This document shows positions 52,001 through 58,100 of a stretch of 59,995 nt of DNA, piece by piece (position 1 is the stretch's first letter; every line of letters starts with the position of its first letter). Made by a program: the position numbers and the translations under genes. Location of the stretch: assembly GCA_010014835.2 (NCBI GenBank), contig JAAAKB020000024.1, positions 1,826,176 through 1,886,170 of the forward strand, in the 5' to 3' direction. The notes under the pieces were generated by a model, which searched no databases, was not told where the DNA came from, and saw nothing but the letters and a program-made list of their open reading frames with translations. Source of the stretch: Apostichopus leukothele (lineage: Eukaryota > Echinodermata > Holothuroidea > Aspidochirotida > Stichopodidae).

Positions 52001-53300
52001 TGGCAGTAAGCAAAATATCAAAAAGGTTATGAATTTTTGGCTTGGAAACTTTCAAACAGAGGAATGAACAGAGAAAGTATGTGATATTTGGAGCAATTGT
52101 TACTAAAAGTTACTAAATTTAGGGGTTAAGTAGTTCAATATACATTTCATAATATAAACTTGGCTGCAGTATCAAGACATAAAACTAATATACTGAATGT
52201 ACAAAAATCAAAAAGACATTAAAATCAAACACTTCCTTCCTTGAAAGTAAAGTACTTTCCCTGAGACTTTTAGTTTAAGAGGTTGTTCATAGCTGAGGGT
52301 TATACTGTCGATCAGCGTTGTAAATTCTATACAATAATCAAATAAGCTGTAATTGGTGGCTCTGTTAGTTACATGGCTCGGATAAGACTTATCAGCCAGT
52401 TGCAATATTTTCTTTGTTTATGATTAATGAATAAATAGCAAACTTATAGCATATTTATCGAATGAATATAGGATGGCAAATCATCACACCAATATACCTT
52501 CTCAACTCTTTCTTCACTCAAAGGGAGAGCTAATTGACAATTGCATACAACGATTCAATTCAATTAACATCTAATTTCCCCCTCAACACTTTTCTCGATT
52601 TTGTCTTGATCACGTACAAGCCCCTAATGAAGACTGATTTCAAAGACAAAGAGATTATTGGATTATTGCAAGTTGAACATTTGCAGATTCGGTGCAAATC
52701 GCTGCTACAAAGCTTCCTTTGGTGTCATTCAATTTGCAACGTCCAGGTGATATCATATCCAACCATTTAAAGTAGGTCCCTGACAACATGACCTGTTACA
52801 GTAGCAGAGTTGTAACGTGTCGCGAGAGGACTACTAAACCTTAAAAAGTGAATTGACTCAAATTTGCGAGTTCACAGGTTTGAGTCAGGACAATCACCGT
52901 GTAATGACTTGTTTGTATTATATCAGGTGACTCATCACATGTGCTATAGTTCACCAAAAGCTGCACAAAGAACCATAGAAGTATAGACTTGAAAATGAAA
53001 GACACGAATGCATTAAATTTGTGGGACGCAAAATTCCCGTGTTGGAAATGAATCATTTATGATTGGCTAATTGAGGAGCAACTAAACGATTTTTAACCAA
53101 TTGGATCTCTTACCAATAAATTGAGGTATGTGAATATTATGTCAGATGAACACAAAGTTAAGCCCCAACACAAGACTTCTATTACTATGTATAAAGATGT
53201 ATACAGCAGAAGAATATCCACAATACAAGATGAGAACTTACAGCACTGTTATAAGTTGGCCTGTGGTGATTCCAAGTGTCTGCCTGTGCAGAAGCCATGC
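853..53300 (-). CDS. TCF4/TCF12-like: E-protein (class I bHLH factor) gene, internal part, split over at least 11 exons
   Basis: E proteins bind CANNTG E-boxes in the nucleus as homodimers or as partners of tissue-specific bHLH factors. The exon peptides read in order like TCF4/TCF12: SYNDRG and SRDPSH (N-terminal part), SQRKRIKQ (basic), MYPPGSAEEY (compare [11 protein letters not shown]), GSSDPW (compare HHSSDPW), STTPPVNGSEPD (compare [10 protein letters not shown]), TGDVMGKALAS, IYPTDHNNS (compare [10 protein letters not shown]), SPSTPVSSPPPMSAG, and RLDDAINVLRNHAEG (compare [15 protein letters not shown]). Splice sites are canonical GT-AG and the phases agree at each junction I could place. 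The diagnostic bHLH domain is not in the window; it should lie past position 1. The activation domain 1 helix is also absent and should lie past 59995. Family assignment is strong. The choice among TCF3, TCF4 and TCF12 is not meaningful, because invertebrates usually have one E-protein gene. Confidence 0.92.
1057..1499 (-). other. Short intron with an AATC tetranucleotide run
   Basis: A 443-bp intron with GTAAGT donor and CAG acceptor. An imperfect (AATC)n tract lies at about 1449-1483. Nothing else is seen. Confidence 0.8.
1500..1570 (-). CDS. TCF4/TCF12-like: E-protein exon with tandem CAGCAG acceptor
   Basis: A 71-nt exon: two bases complete a split codon, then 23 codons, ending CTA|GTAAGT in phase 0. 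The peptide GPWPRSSNQTSPGPYMESPL, followed by GSL, aligns with TCF4 [26 protein letters not shown], keeping the SL|Q junction with the following exon. The region is a Ser/Pro/Gly-rich linker just before the activation domain 2 helix. The acceptor is CAGCAG: using the first AG gives MSAGPW, using the second drops one alanine to give MSGPW. The vertebrate proteins read SAG here, so I chose the first AG (exon start 1570). Confidence 0.93.
1571..5072 (-). other. 3.5 kb intron
   Basis: AT-rich intron without a convincing exon. It contains a C-rich tract (about 1817-1895) and a diverged direct repeat near 3545-3610 (GATGCTTCCATATCAAGG-like). Short ORFs here show no protein-like features. Confidence 0.7.
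5073..5151 (-). CDS. TCF4/TCF12-like: E-protein exon: IYPTDHNNS and Ser/Pro run
   Basis: A 79-nt exon with 26 codons plus one base. The acceptor is TTTTTGCAG and the donor is TCAG|GTAAAT. It encodes IYPTDHNNSNYTSSPSTPVS followed by SPPPMS, close to TCF4 [26 protein letters not shown]. The final G joins CA of the next exon to form the alanine codon of SAG. This segment is among the best conserved outside the bHLH and anchors the family call. The preceding exon ends in GKALAS, as in vertebrates. Confidence 0.96.
5152..12516 (-). other. Intron, 3' part of the 15 kb GKALAS-IYPTDH intron
   Basis: No exon is supported. The stretch contains a two-copy direct repeat at about 5532-5605 and 5612-5701 (shared ACAATCTAGCAGATCT), G-rich runs at about 6048-6068, 7203-7227 and 9307-9321, a C-rich run near 10042-10081, and a short duplication near 11205-11232. 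Small frames such as 8826-9011 and 10551-10796 look like chance. Confidence 0.65.
12517..12639 (-). CDS. TCF4/TCF12-like: Candidate alternative first exon (or 99-nt cassette exon) of the E-protein gene
   Basis: The minus strand reads from an in-frame TAA, through three in-frame ATGs (12639, 12630, 12615), to a donor TTGG|GTAAGA after 12517 in phase 0. That joins in frame to the IYPTDH exon. From the last ATG the peptide is MDSGYVPVTGSSVGSYQQPT, then MFIPSFAHPHFSW. Composition (Ser, Gly, Tyr, Pro, Gln) suits an E-protein transactivation region. An acceptor-like CTTCAG lies just before the third ATG, so a 33-codon in-frame cassette exon (12517-12615) is also possible. The tract before it is purine-rich and a poor acceptor, so I favour a first exon. 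The ATG at 12630 has G at -3 and +4. I recognise no homologue of this peptide. Confidence 0.55.
12640..20064 (-). other. Intron, 5' part of the 15 kb intron, with an assembly gap
   Basis: No exon is supported. Contents: three ~20-bp copies of AACTGATCAGC plus tail (about 16687-16745), C-runs at about 16660-16668 and 16783-16791, a 100-N gap, G-rich tracts at 17943-17996, a GT-rich run at 18961-19002 and an AT dinucleotide tract at about 19094-19131. The 160-codon frame at 13643-14125 is low-complexity and lacks homology signals. Confidence 0.65.
17818..17917. other. Assembly gap (100 N)
   Basis: Exactly 100 Ns, the usual placeholder for a gap of unknown size. It sits 25-80 bp from very G-rich DNA. 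ORFs crossing it are artefacts. Confidence 0.98.
20065..20186 (-). CDS. TCF4/TCF12-like: E-protein exon: poly-glycine and GKALAS
   Basis: A 122-nt exon: CG completes the split codon, then 40 codons end at GCATCG|GTGAGT in phase 0. The acceptor is ATCCTGCAG. It encodes SRTGSAGPATTAAAN, then 12 glycines, then AQTGDVMGKALAS. The end matches TCF4/TCF12 SQTGDALGKALAS exactly in place, directly before the IY.TDH exon. The glycine run comes from a GGA/GGG trinucleotide tract (20104-20139 on the plus strand, TCC units with one CCC). It replaces a shorter Gly/Ala/Ser stretch in vertebrates. Length polymorphism of this tract is likely. Confidence 0.95.
20187..20965 (-). other. 779-bp intron
   Basis: Ordinary AT-rich intron. 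A 24-bp direct duplication lies next to the acceptor (ATATTCAAACAAAAATATAA, about 20194-20213 and again at 20214-20233). Nothing else is seen. Confidence 0.8.
20966..21089 (-). CDS. TCF4/TCF12-like: E-protein exon: LPMS...TPPVNGSEPD
   Basis: A 124-nt exon: 41 codons plus one base, phase 0 to 1. Acceptor TTTCTCTGCAG, donor TTAG|GTAAGG. It encodes PYGSNPETLSLPMSAATYRP, then GQAVSSSYSTTPPVNGSEPD, then L. This aligns with TCF4 [31 protein letters not shown]. The shared anchors are LPPMS/LPMS, YST and the TPP.NG.. core. It is a disordered Ser/Thr/Pro segment between the two activation domains. The frame and both splice junctions agree with the neighbouring exons. Confidence 0.94.
21090..22497 (-). 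other. 1.4 kb intron with a dispersed TGACC-rich repeat
   Basis: The middle (about 21300-21895) is a copy of the dispersed repeat described separately, including a C13 run near 21661-21674, CATG and CA dinucleotide tracts at about 21820-21852, and the terminal ACTTGCCTACCTGCAAGTGA hairpin. A second C-run lies at about 22399-22411. Confidence 0.75.
21300..21895. repeat. Dispersed TGACC-rich repeat, copy 1
   Basis: It shares with the other copies the order: TGACC half-sites 10 bp apart (21339, 21349, 21359), GACCTCC-type stretches, an 'ACTCAATATGGGCAAGCCAC'-type phrase, 'CTTCTTGAGAT', a CA/CATG-rich tract, and a short terminal inverted repeat (ACTTGC..GCAAGT). This suggests a short non-coding interspersed element. 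No ORF or reverse-transcriptase motif is seen. Confidence 0.65.
22498..22601 (-). CDS. TCF4/TCF12-like: E-protein exon: GSSDPW segment
   Basis: A 104-nt exon: AT completes a GAT codon with the previous exon, then 34 codons, ending CAC|GTAAGT in phase 0. Acceptor TATTTTCAG. It encodes DGSSDPWTNGMAPSPGYASS, then VAYTPSPESYNQSEH. TCF4 reads [25 protein letters not shown] here, and the DG..SSDPW and GM..PGYA anchors are kept. The segment is a Ser/Pro/Tyr-rich linker with several SP sites (PSP, TPSP) that could be phosphorylated. Confidence 0.95.
22602..23163 (-). other. 562-bp intron holding three copies of the upstream exon's 3' half
   Basis: Directly after the exon (in transcription order) are three tandem copies of its last ~52 nt with the 5' splice site. 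They are described with the exon repeat. The rest is AT-rich with a G9 run near 22690. Confidence 0.85.
22982..23215 (-). repeat. Fourfold tandem repeat of an exon's 3' half with its splice donor
   Basis: Units of 57-59 bp. Copy 1 is the end of the real exon (23158-23215). Copies 2, 3 and 4 lie at about 23099-23157, 23042-23098 and 22982-23041. Each carries ATG GCT ... GCT ACT G|GTAA. The donor GT positions are 23163, 23104, 23047 and 22988. Donors 1, 2 and 4 read GTAAGT; donor 3 reads GTAATT. Copy 3 has a 2-bp loss and a G-to-A change. The others are almost identical, so the duplication is recent or conserved. Confidence 0.93.
23164..23251 (-). CDS. TCF4/TCF12-like: E-protein exon: MYPPGSAEEYPEM (matches the VYAPS exon)
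   Basis: An 88-nt exon: 29 codons plus one base, phase 0 to 1. Acceptor CATTTTGTAG, donor ACTG|GTAAGT. It encodes MYPPGSAEEYPEMAYKRPGM, then YHHEYFAAT, and the split codon gives D. TCF4 reads [29 protein letters not shown]. In vertebrates this exon is where the short isoforms (HEBAlt, TCF4-A) join their own first exon. Its 3' half and donor are repeated three more times in the following intron. Reading through the first donor gives GGT AAG TAA, a stop, so only the first donor yields the long protein. Confidence 0.94.
23640..23785. repeat. Dispersed TGACC-rich repeat, copy 2 (partial)
   Basis: It carries TGACCT at 23688 and 23698 and TGACCA at 23708, exactly 10 bp apart, followed by the 'TTTACAAGCAAGTGTCACATACATAC' phrase that also occurs in the other copies. 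A related pair is at 24350/24360. Confidence 0.65.
23789..24184. repeat. Minisatellite of ~24-bp units with CTGTGGTCCACAG core
   Basis: About 16 imperfect units of the form CCCTGCTGTGGTCCACAGTGCATATA. Early units have CTGCAGTCAATAGGGCATATA instead. The core is palindromic around one base (CTGTGG T CCACAG). Because the period is near a multiple of three, both strands carry spurious ORFs. Confidence 0.93.
26635..26727 (-). CDS. TCF4/TCF12-like: Candidate alternative first exon of the E-protein short isoform (MWQKYGREQF)
   Basis: From ATG at 26727 the frame runs 31 codons, MWQKYGREQFYHSYPHYSGA then AVIIPMPVTHQ, to a strong donor CATCAG|GTGAGT in phase 0. It therefore joins in frame to MYPPGSAEEY. 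An in-frame TAG lies five codons upstream of the ATG, and the ATG has A at -3 (AAAATG). In vertebrates the short isoforms HEBAlt and TCF4-A begin with a private Tyr-rich peptide (MYCAYTIPGM...) joined to VYAPS at the same place. This peptide is also Tyr-rich. A TTTAG 15 bases before the ATG could make it an internal exon adding VYKK, which would also be in frame after the exon at 29306. The frame and splice donor are seen; the isoform is inferred. Confidence 0.68.
26761..26777. promoter_or_regulatory. Inverted Smad-box-like repeat next to the alternative start
   Basis: GTCTGA-CTGTC-TCAGAC is a perfect 6-bp inverted repeat with GTCT/AGAC cores, 34 bp upstream of the candidate ATG. GTCT/AGAC is the known Smad-binding core. 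The site assignment is inference from sequence alone. Confidence 0.3.
27630..27905. repeat. Minisatellite of ~70-bp units (AGTAGTACCCTGTCAGGGTAACACT)
   Basis: Four copies start near 27638, 27717, 27798 and 27876, each followed by ATCATGATTACATTGATCACCACA-like sequence. The CCCTGTCAGGG core is a perfect inverted repeat. Confidence 0.9.
28705..28995. repeat. Degenerate GACTGACTCACAGACTGGC repeat
   Basis: About a dozen irregular units built on ACTGACT and CTCACAGA(C/A)TGG. No strict period. Confidence 0.8.
29306..29346 (-). CDS. TCF4/TCF12-like: E-protein exon: basic stretch SQRKRIKQLSGIH
   Basis: A 41-nt exon: TT completes a codon begun in the previous exon, then 13 codons end at CAT|GTAAGT in phase 0. 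The acceptor is strong (CCTTCTGTTTACAG). The basic run QRKRIK aligns with the TKKVRKVPPGLPSS stretch that precedes VYAPS in vertebrate E proteins. That stretch is a probable nuclear localisation signal. The exon is short and similarity is modest, but position, charge, phase and splice sites all fit. It needs an upstream exon that ends in phase 1. Confidence 0.85.
30195..30361. other. Assembly gap (100 N, 30242-30341) between C-runs and AT repeat
   Basis: C-rich tracts (30208-30241) run into 100 Ns, then (AT)n to 30361. Simple repeats most likely stopped the assembly. ORFs crossing it are artefacts. Confidence 0.97.
30978..30991. promoter_or_regulatory. Palindromic double E-box CACCTGCGCAGGTG
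   Basis: Two CACCTG/CAGGTG sites face each other across CG, a perfect 14-bp palindrome. It lies in a GC-richer island (30775-31140) upstream (in the gene's sense) of the basic exon. CACCTG is the E-box preferred by E-protein dimers and by Snail and ZEB repressors. An autoregulatory element is plausible but inferred. Confidence 0.45.
33080..33445. repeat. Dispersed TGACC-rich repeat, copy 3
   Basis: Two internal sub-copies each run from TTTGACC via GACC(A/T)CCAC, 'TCTACTCAATATGGTACTCCTTCACAC' and 'CTTCCCTTCT..GAGATA', ending in a CA run and 'GCCTGCGTGACTACATAGGTTAC'. Non-coding. Confidence 0.7.
34091..34169 (-). CDS. Possible microexon(s), low confidence
   Basis: A 23-nt interval (34147-34169) has a good acceptor (CTTTCTGTTGCAG) and donor (AACG|GTGAGA). 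Read as C-TCA-GTT..., it leaves in phase 1 and would give SVDRVNN-V before SQRKRIK. A 37-nt interval (34091-34127) ending TCAA|GTGAGT also leaves in phase 1 but has a weak acceptor. Neither peptide clearly matches an E protein. Confidence 0.2.
34655..34662. promoter_or_regulatory. CRE-like palindrome TGACGTCA
   Basis: A perfect cAMP-response-element core within a CpG-richer stretch (about 34600-34690) of the long intron. One match of this length in 60 kb can occur by chance. Confidence 0.3.
35515..35573 (-). CDS. TCF4/TCF12-like: Candidate E-protein exon resembling YYQYSS..RRRPLHSS
   Basis: A 59-nt interval with acceptor ATATCTTCAG and donor CTAAAG|GTAAAG. In one frame (two bases, then 19 codons, exit phase 0) it encodes HFDTNTYYRQYCLRRGPLK. 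TCF4 has QYYQYSSNNPRRRPLHSS upstream of its basic stretch, so YY.QY and RR.PL keep both order and spacing. The exit phase (0) does not fit the exon at 29306, which needs phase 1. Another small exon would therefore be required between them. The match is short and could be chance. Confidence 0.35.
35920..36585. repeat. Dispersed TGACC-rich repeat, copy 4
   Basis: Three sub-copies. Half-sites lie at 36094, 36104 and 36114, and again at 36349, 36359 and 36369, each 10 bp apart. It ends with a CATA/CACA tract and a hairpin 'GGTTACTTGCCTGCC...GGCAAGTAACC'. Confidence 0.72.
36637..36733. promoter_or_regulatory. Cluster of CACCTG E-boxes
   Basis: CACCTG occurs near 36638, 36652 and 36727, with a TTACCTGG between them. 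These are E-protein/Snail-type sites. The cluster directly abuts a dispersed repeat, so an origin from the repeat's flank is possible. Confidence 0.3.
44131..44159 (-). CDS. Possible 29-nt microexon, low confidence
   Basis: Acceptor TTTTTCTTGTTGCTAAG and donor ATAGT|GTAAGT bracket 29 nt. Entered in phase 0 it gives VTAAKFLVI and leaves in phase 2. It would then fit the 23-nt candidate at 34147. The hydrophobic peptide is unlike an E protein. Confidence 0.15.
45900..46310. repeat. Dispersed TGACC-rich repeat, copy 5 (diverged)
   Basis: It shares 'TTTCAGACTTTGACCTTTAATGACA', 'GACCTCCACAAAAAACAATAGGGTT' and further TGACC phrases with the other copies, but without the clean 10-bp spacing or the terminal hairpin. 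Confidence 0.55.
46305..46463. repeat. Tandem repeat CATACACATGTATACAAATCATCACATCACAG
   Basis: Three copies (about 46321, 46389, 46429) of a ~40-bp phrase. CATACACATGTATAC contains a near-palindrome. Confidence 0.85.
46994..47120 (-). repeat. Tandem repeat touching the splice donor of the SRDPSH exon
   Basis: Two 48-bp copies (about 46995-47040 and 47043-47089) of CTCCACCACTGGCCATGTTT..GGTAACATTCATGAGAG. Beside them are two copies of the donor phrase itself: CACAG|GTAAGATCTCTCATGAATGT (47120) and CACAG|GTAATGTCTCTCATGAATGT (47095). Confidence 0.9.
47121..47191 (-). CDS. TCF4/TCF12-like: E-protein exon: KNKELYSSSAYPSMSRDPSH
   Basis: A 71-nt exon: GT completes GGT with the previous exon, then 23 codons to ACACAG|GTAAGA (phase 0). 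Acceptor CCTTTCAG. The peptide KNKELYSSSAYPSMSRDPSH, then LTQ, corresponds to TCF4 [20 protein letters not shown] (Y..M.SRD..H kept). A second donor 25 nt further on (GT at 47095, GTAATG) would extend the exon to 47096 with VRSLMNVT and one base. That leaves in phase 1, the phase required by the exon at 29306. Which donor is used decides whether further exons are needed. Confidence 0.87.
47192..51570 (-). other. 4.4 kb intron with one weak alternative-start candidate
   Basis: Apart from the candidate at 47341 no exon is supported. A G-rich tract lies at 50587-50617 and a C-run at about 48781-48794. Confidence 0.65.
47341..47368 (-). CDS. Low-confidence alternative start (MNEDLLGYR)
   Basis: ATG at 47368 follows an in-frame TAG and runs nine codons plus one base to a strong donor CGCT|GTAAGT, 149 bp before the acceptor of the SRDPSH exon. 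The phase (1) fits, giving a Cys codon at the junction. The start context is weak (TCC ATG). Such short matches arise by chance. Confidence 0.25.
51571..51646 (-). CDS. TCF4/TCF12-like: E-protein exon: SYNDRGSAFSELPSSFYNPS
   Basis: A 76-nt exon: 25 codons plus one base, phase 0 to 1. Acceptor CTTCTTTACAG, donor ATGG|GTGAGG. It encodes SYNDRGSAFSELPSSFYNPS, then DSLIM. TCF12 reads PSYDSSRGFTDSPHYSDHL at this point. The exon sits in the Ser/Tyr-rich stretch downstream of activation domain 1, and phases fit both neighbours. Confidence 0.88.
51647..53241 (-). other. 1.6 kb intron
   Basis: Plain AT-rich sequence. I see no repeat or exon signal worth reporting. Confidence 0.7.
53242..53300 (-). 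CDS. TCF4/TCF12-like: E-protein exon: ADTWNHHRPTYNSA
   Basis: A 59-nt exon: GC completes a split codon, then 19 codons, MASAQADTWNHHRPTYNSA, ending GCT|GTAAGT in phase 0. The acceptor TTTTTTGTTCTTTATACAG is strong. W-N-H-H-R-P followed by SYNDRG resembles TCF4 GSWGNGGHPSPSRNYGDG. A second, weaker acceptor (GCTTCTGCACAG) gives a start at 53283 but a different entry phase. The peptide is short, so the call rests on splice sites, frame and position. Upstream exons with activation domain 1 were not found to the right. Confidence 0.72.
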
Positions 53301-53368
53301 CTGTATAAAGAACAAAAAATATATATTTAAATAAATATTATCACCATATTAGACTCGCCAAAACTTAC

Positions 53369-53411
53369 TGGTGTGAGTATTTACTTTGCTCCTCTCTTTA
53401 CCTGTCTCCAT
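53369..53411 (-). CDS. Low-confidence alternative first exon (METGKERSKVNTHT)
   Basis: ATG at 53411 has G at -3 and +4 and follows an in-frame TAG. Fourteen codons plus one base lead to CACCA|GTAAGT. A 68-bp intron would join it to the acceptor at 53300, forming AGC (Ser), in frame with MASAQADTW. The intron is far shorter than any other here and the peptide has no known match. Confidence 0.28.
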
Positions 53412-54686
53412 CTCTACATATGCACTCTCCTATATACTTGACCATAAACCATACAACTGGCACATTTTAGGGGTGCACCCCCACTTCACTTCTGTGGCAC
53501 TGCCAACTTCTCTTCTTTCCGAATCGACCGTTCAGAAGAAGCAACTATGCGATTTGTGCTATGGAATTGTCCTTCCAAGTTTTCTCACTTCATTGACTTT
53601 TGGTGATCTTTTTTGGACCAGACTAAAGAAAGTATACGTCCATCACCATAGAATTCAACCAATGTGCTGTAGACGTCTTGCTTTAGAGAATAGTCTACAA
53701 ATTTGAAGAAGCCATAAACATCTGAGGATCCTCATTAATGCATATCATCATTTATTCATAATCGTATTTTTCAATATACAATTTTTTCTTCAGTTTCTGA
53801 ATTATCCAAAGCTGCAATTTTTCATCCAAATTGTGTGGAAATTTGTTTTGAGAATCATTTCTGCAAAAGTGAAAGCTACACCATTCATACCAGGATAAGG
53901 AATGTCAAATGAACAAACAGAGCACTACGAAAAAAACTGATTACACAGACATGCGAATATATCCGCTGAAATCACATACCGTAACAAATGCTACTCAAAC
54001 ATCCCAAAAAGTAAACCCATGTAAATGACATTTGACATGTTCTGTTTAATGCATCATTAAAAACTGTTCAGGAAACAAGTATTAAGTAAAATTACATTAT
54101 TTCAGTGTGAATGCACAAAGGAAATCCTCTAACTTTTGTGAACTTTCTCATACAACATTAGTATGTAGAACTTCAAGTTACTGTTATATTTAAGGTTTAC
54201 CCACATGAAGACTTTAACCATGATACAGTACCCCAACTGTTTAGTAATGTACATTTATAACCAGAAACTGGATGGAATAACAAAATCCACTTGACCAATC
54301 TCAACATTTGCATATTCCTTTGAATTTCCAAATCACGTAGACTATTTTGAGTGAAATCTCAAGGTTTTGACACAATCCGCTTTAGTATGTGCATAGCATA
54401 ACAGCGGAAATAAACAGAGTGCAATTTGCCAACCTTGATTGAATTTGTTGGAGAGATATTAAAAGACATTGACTATACACATCTGACTTGGAGTTAACAG
54501 TTTCACAAGTTGAGGATGAGGTGCTCCAAACAATGACGGCTACAACAGTGTGTACCAATGGGAAGCTTTACTAATCAAAGTAATTAGCCAACAATCCCGT
54601 GGGGAAATTCAATCATATTCAGAAAGAGTCTTTCGATGTGGTTGAACTTTCATTGTGTCATTGAATATCCAGTAGCAGCAGATTAA

Positions 54687-55146
54687 TGACCAAAATATAA
54701 CATCTCTTGGCTGTGATGGGATAAGTGTACAGTAATGACTAGATGATGGCATGAAGCAAATAGTACTGGTCAATAAGTAAAATATAACATCTCTTGGCTG
54801 TGAAGGGGATAAGTGTACAGTAATGACTAGATTATGGCATGATGCAAATACTACTGGTCAATAAGCTAAATATAACATCTCTTGGCTGTGAAGGGATAAG
54901 TGTACAGTAATGACTAGATTGTGGCATGAAGCAAATTATGTAGTGGTCAATGACCAAAATATAACATCTCTTAGCTGTGAAGGGATAAGTGTACAATAAT
55001 GACTAGATTATGGCATGAAGCAAATACTACTGGTCAATAAGTAAAATATAACATCTCTTGGCTGTGAAGGGATAAGTGTACACTGTACAATAATGACTAG
55101 ATTATGGCATAAAGCAAATACTGTACTGGTCAATGACCAAAATATA
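54687..55146. repeat. Tandem repeat of ~90-bp units, five copies
   Basis: Units start at AATATAACATCTCTTGGCTG (54695, 54781, 54868, 54958 and 55046 or close) and run through GGGATAAGTGTACAGTAATGACTAGATTATGGCATGAAGC. Units differ at few positions. The first unit reads TGATGGG where others read TGAAGGG. Confidence 0.93.
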
Positions 55147-58100
55147 TCAAAATGTTAAATGAAAATGATATACATGTATATGTAATTGTACACTACTTAT
55201 AAGAAAAATTAAAATATCAGATAATTACCACATGCACACAATGTGGTAACTATAAACAAGACCAAACCTGTATTCTGTCACCTTGTCAAGATAACAGTTT
55301 ACGGTTTGATGTCTTCATACAGTCACCATTATTTACAATTCTAATGTGGCGGGAACCATTCCTCAAAACGGCTAGAAAATCCCTCCCTATGCCAAAAAAG
55401 GGTACTTATCATTCTGTTCACGCTTGGTAAAACTTCACTATCCAAATTATGGTAAAGACCAAGAACCTCTAGAGGTTCCAATTCCGTACGAAAAATCGCT
55501 GTATGAAATTCGGACAACAAAACGCACGATGTTGGCACTTTGGATGGTAGAATGGGAAGGGCATTGACCGGAGGAGCCGGTCATAGAGGGCGTACAATTT
55601 TAAAAGGTTACTAGTTGATTCTAGGCACGGTAGGAGGTGCTAAGGTTGTGAGGAGACAGGTAAGCGAGGAGCGAAGTAACTGTCTCCATGCAGTCACCAA
55701 ATAGGCCAGAGATACCGATAATAGTCACTCATTTTATAATTGCAACAATAATGCAACTGGCAACCTCATAGCATATTTCTTTCAGACATTTGTTGTGTGT
55801 ATATGATTACACCGTCTAAGAATAACTTTGAGGGTGCTAAGTACCCTATAAACACTATTTATGATCCAGTGTACAATTTTACAATGTCAGGGAGTGAAAT
55901 CTGGAGACTATAATCATTTATCATGCATCTTTTGGGGAAGATTTTTGACGAATGGTTTCAATTTTATTCGATATTCAAATCTTACAGTAATCTTATTAGC
56001 TTGAATAATCAAGTTTAATTGCAACTATTGAAATTAGACAATATGTTTATAAAATTTAAAAATTTTTATTTTTTTTATTTTGAAACGTTGAAAATTAAGT
56101 GATTTTATTAATTTACTAGAACATTAAAATATGAAGATATCTCAATTGATGAATAGTAATCTTATTTCAATAAAATTCACATTACTAGGACTGGCTAAAT
56201 TTTGACCAAACACAAAAACGTGATTCAAACTATTGATAAATCATATCTAGAGGTAATTGACTAGAAAGTTACAAAAGAAATTCTGAAAGATTTTACAACT
56301 TTTTAAACAAATTTTAAGAGGCTTGTAAAACCAAGTCAACAGAATTAGAGTCAATGCGACAATCCTGATCTTGAAGATGGAACGCAACTTGGTGCTTAAT
56401 CATCCTGTTTCTGAAACAATAGCTTTCATCACAACACTACAATATTTAAAAAGTTATGAACAAGGTCAAGATGCTATATGGACGAGATCATTAGTATTGA
56501 AATATATCAAAATAATATTTCAAGGCATCCATCCTTGAATGAACTCCATTAAAATCTATAAACTTAAGTTGTTAGTCAACTCCTTCAGACTCAGTCACTA
56601 TATTAATATTAAATCATCTAATCTCACGCAGCTACTTAAGATGGCTGTATAGCTTGTATAGCTATCAACACCAAAACAACTTTCCATTTCTCCTTTCCTC
56701 AATTTATCTCTCTCTCTCTCTGTTCCTCTTTACAGCATGCACTTTCATTTCTTTCGGTATCACCATTCCTCCCCGGTATTGGCGGCATCCAGCTAATATC
56801 CCAAAGTACATCACTTTTTGAGCCAAATTTTTGGGTTTGTCATCTACGGTGGATAGCCGGTGATGTCTAGTGGCAATTAAAACGTACAATCCAGGAAAGC
56901 AGAGAGTTGGGCGCATTTACACAGCTTGCAGTGAGTAAACATAAGCTCCTGACTACAAAGGCCTTCAGGTAATGTAAAGGCTAATGAGTACGGATGTGAT
57001 ACTCTACAGAGTTGAAAAGGCTATACGGCAAGCGGCAGGTTTAAAGGAACGTTTCGTCTTAAAGCTGTTAAGTCTTGCATTGAATGTTGTACAGTCTACA
57101 GTTTAGGGCCAGTGTATCATATACTCCACCATGGAAGGAAAGACAGGGCATCCAAAAACATACTCTGTTACTTCGGACTATATAAATCATCAAATGAAGC
57201 ATGAAATTAGGCATTAACTCAATTCATTCGCAACTGAGAAAACAATCAGCTTAAATTCGTGGGATGCAGTATTATCATGTATTAGACTACATGGTGTCTA
57301 AACCCACTGCACTTAGAAACAGCTATGTAGATTGGTTCATACAATCATGTAATAGTCTTAGATTGCATGAGCTGGGAATTTTTTATACGGTATCGCATCT
57401 CAAAATGCAAAATGATCAAATTGTTATATTTTTTACAAGATTTATTACAAGTTTTTGTAACACAGTGAAATGTAGTACTCTAAAGGAGACAAAATTAAGA
57501 GCCTTCAAAAATGATACACAAAATAAAATTTGACTTTTGAAGAGTAGATTATGCCCTGCTGAGGAGGATTCTGTGGAGTATTATATTATGTGTGGATATT
57601 CCAGGGCTTTGTGAAACAGAATTTGCTACCCTTTACAAACCAAGGCAAAATGCAGCTTGAAGGTTTGTGACATGTGCACAAATGAATCTGTATAAACTAT
57701 TTGGTCAAATGGGATCTTTACCAACATACAAATTGCTGTGATTTAAACCAGTGCTGTCACTATAGCACAGTAGTAAACTAATTGGCAAAATAAATGCAAA
57801 GATATGATGTACGTGGGAGATATATGTCTTCAGTACTGGTTAATGCATCTATGACAAGTATAGCATATATTTGATTTTAACCTGGACATAAACCTAAAAG
57901 GTGTCTGACTTGGGATATTAACAAATGATACAGGTGATGTTATATTTACTAATGATACAGGAGATGGTATCTTGAAGTCCTCACTGAATTCAGAAACTTC
58001 ACCAAAACTTTCAAATCAATGAGATTTCCAGTAGATACAAACTACCTTGGGTTCATTGTTGCCAAGCCATAAGAATAGGAGATGTGGAAGGAAAAGAGGA

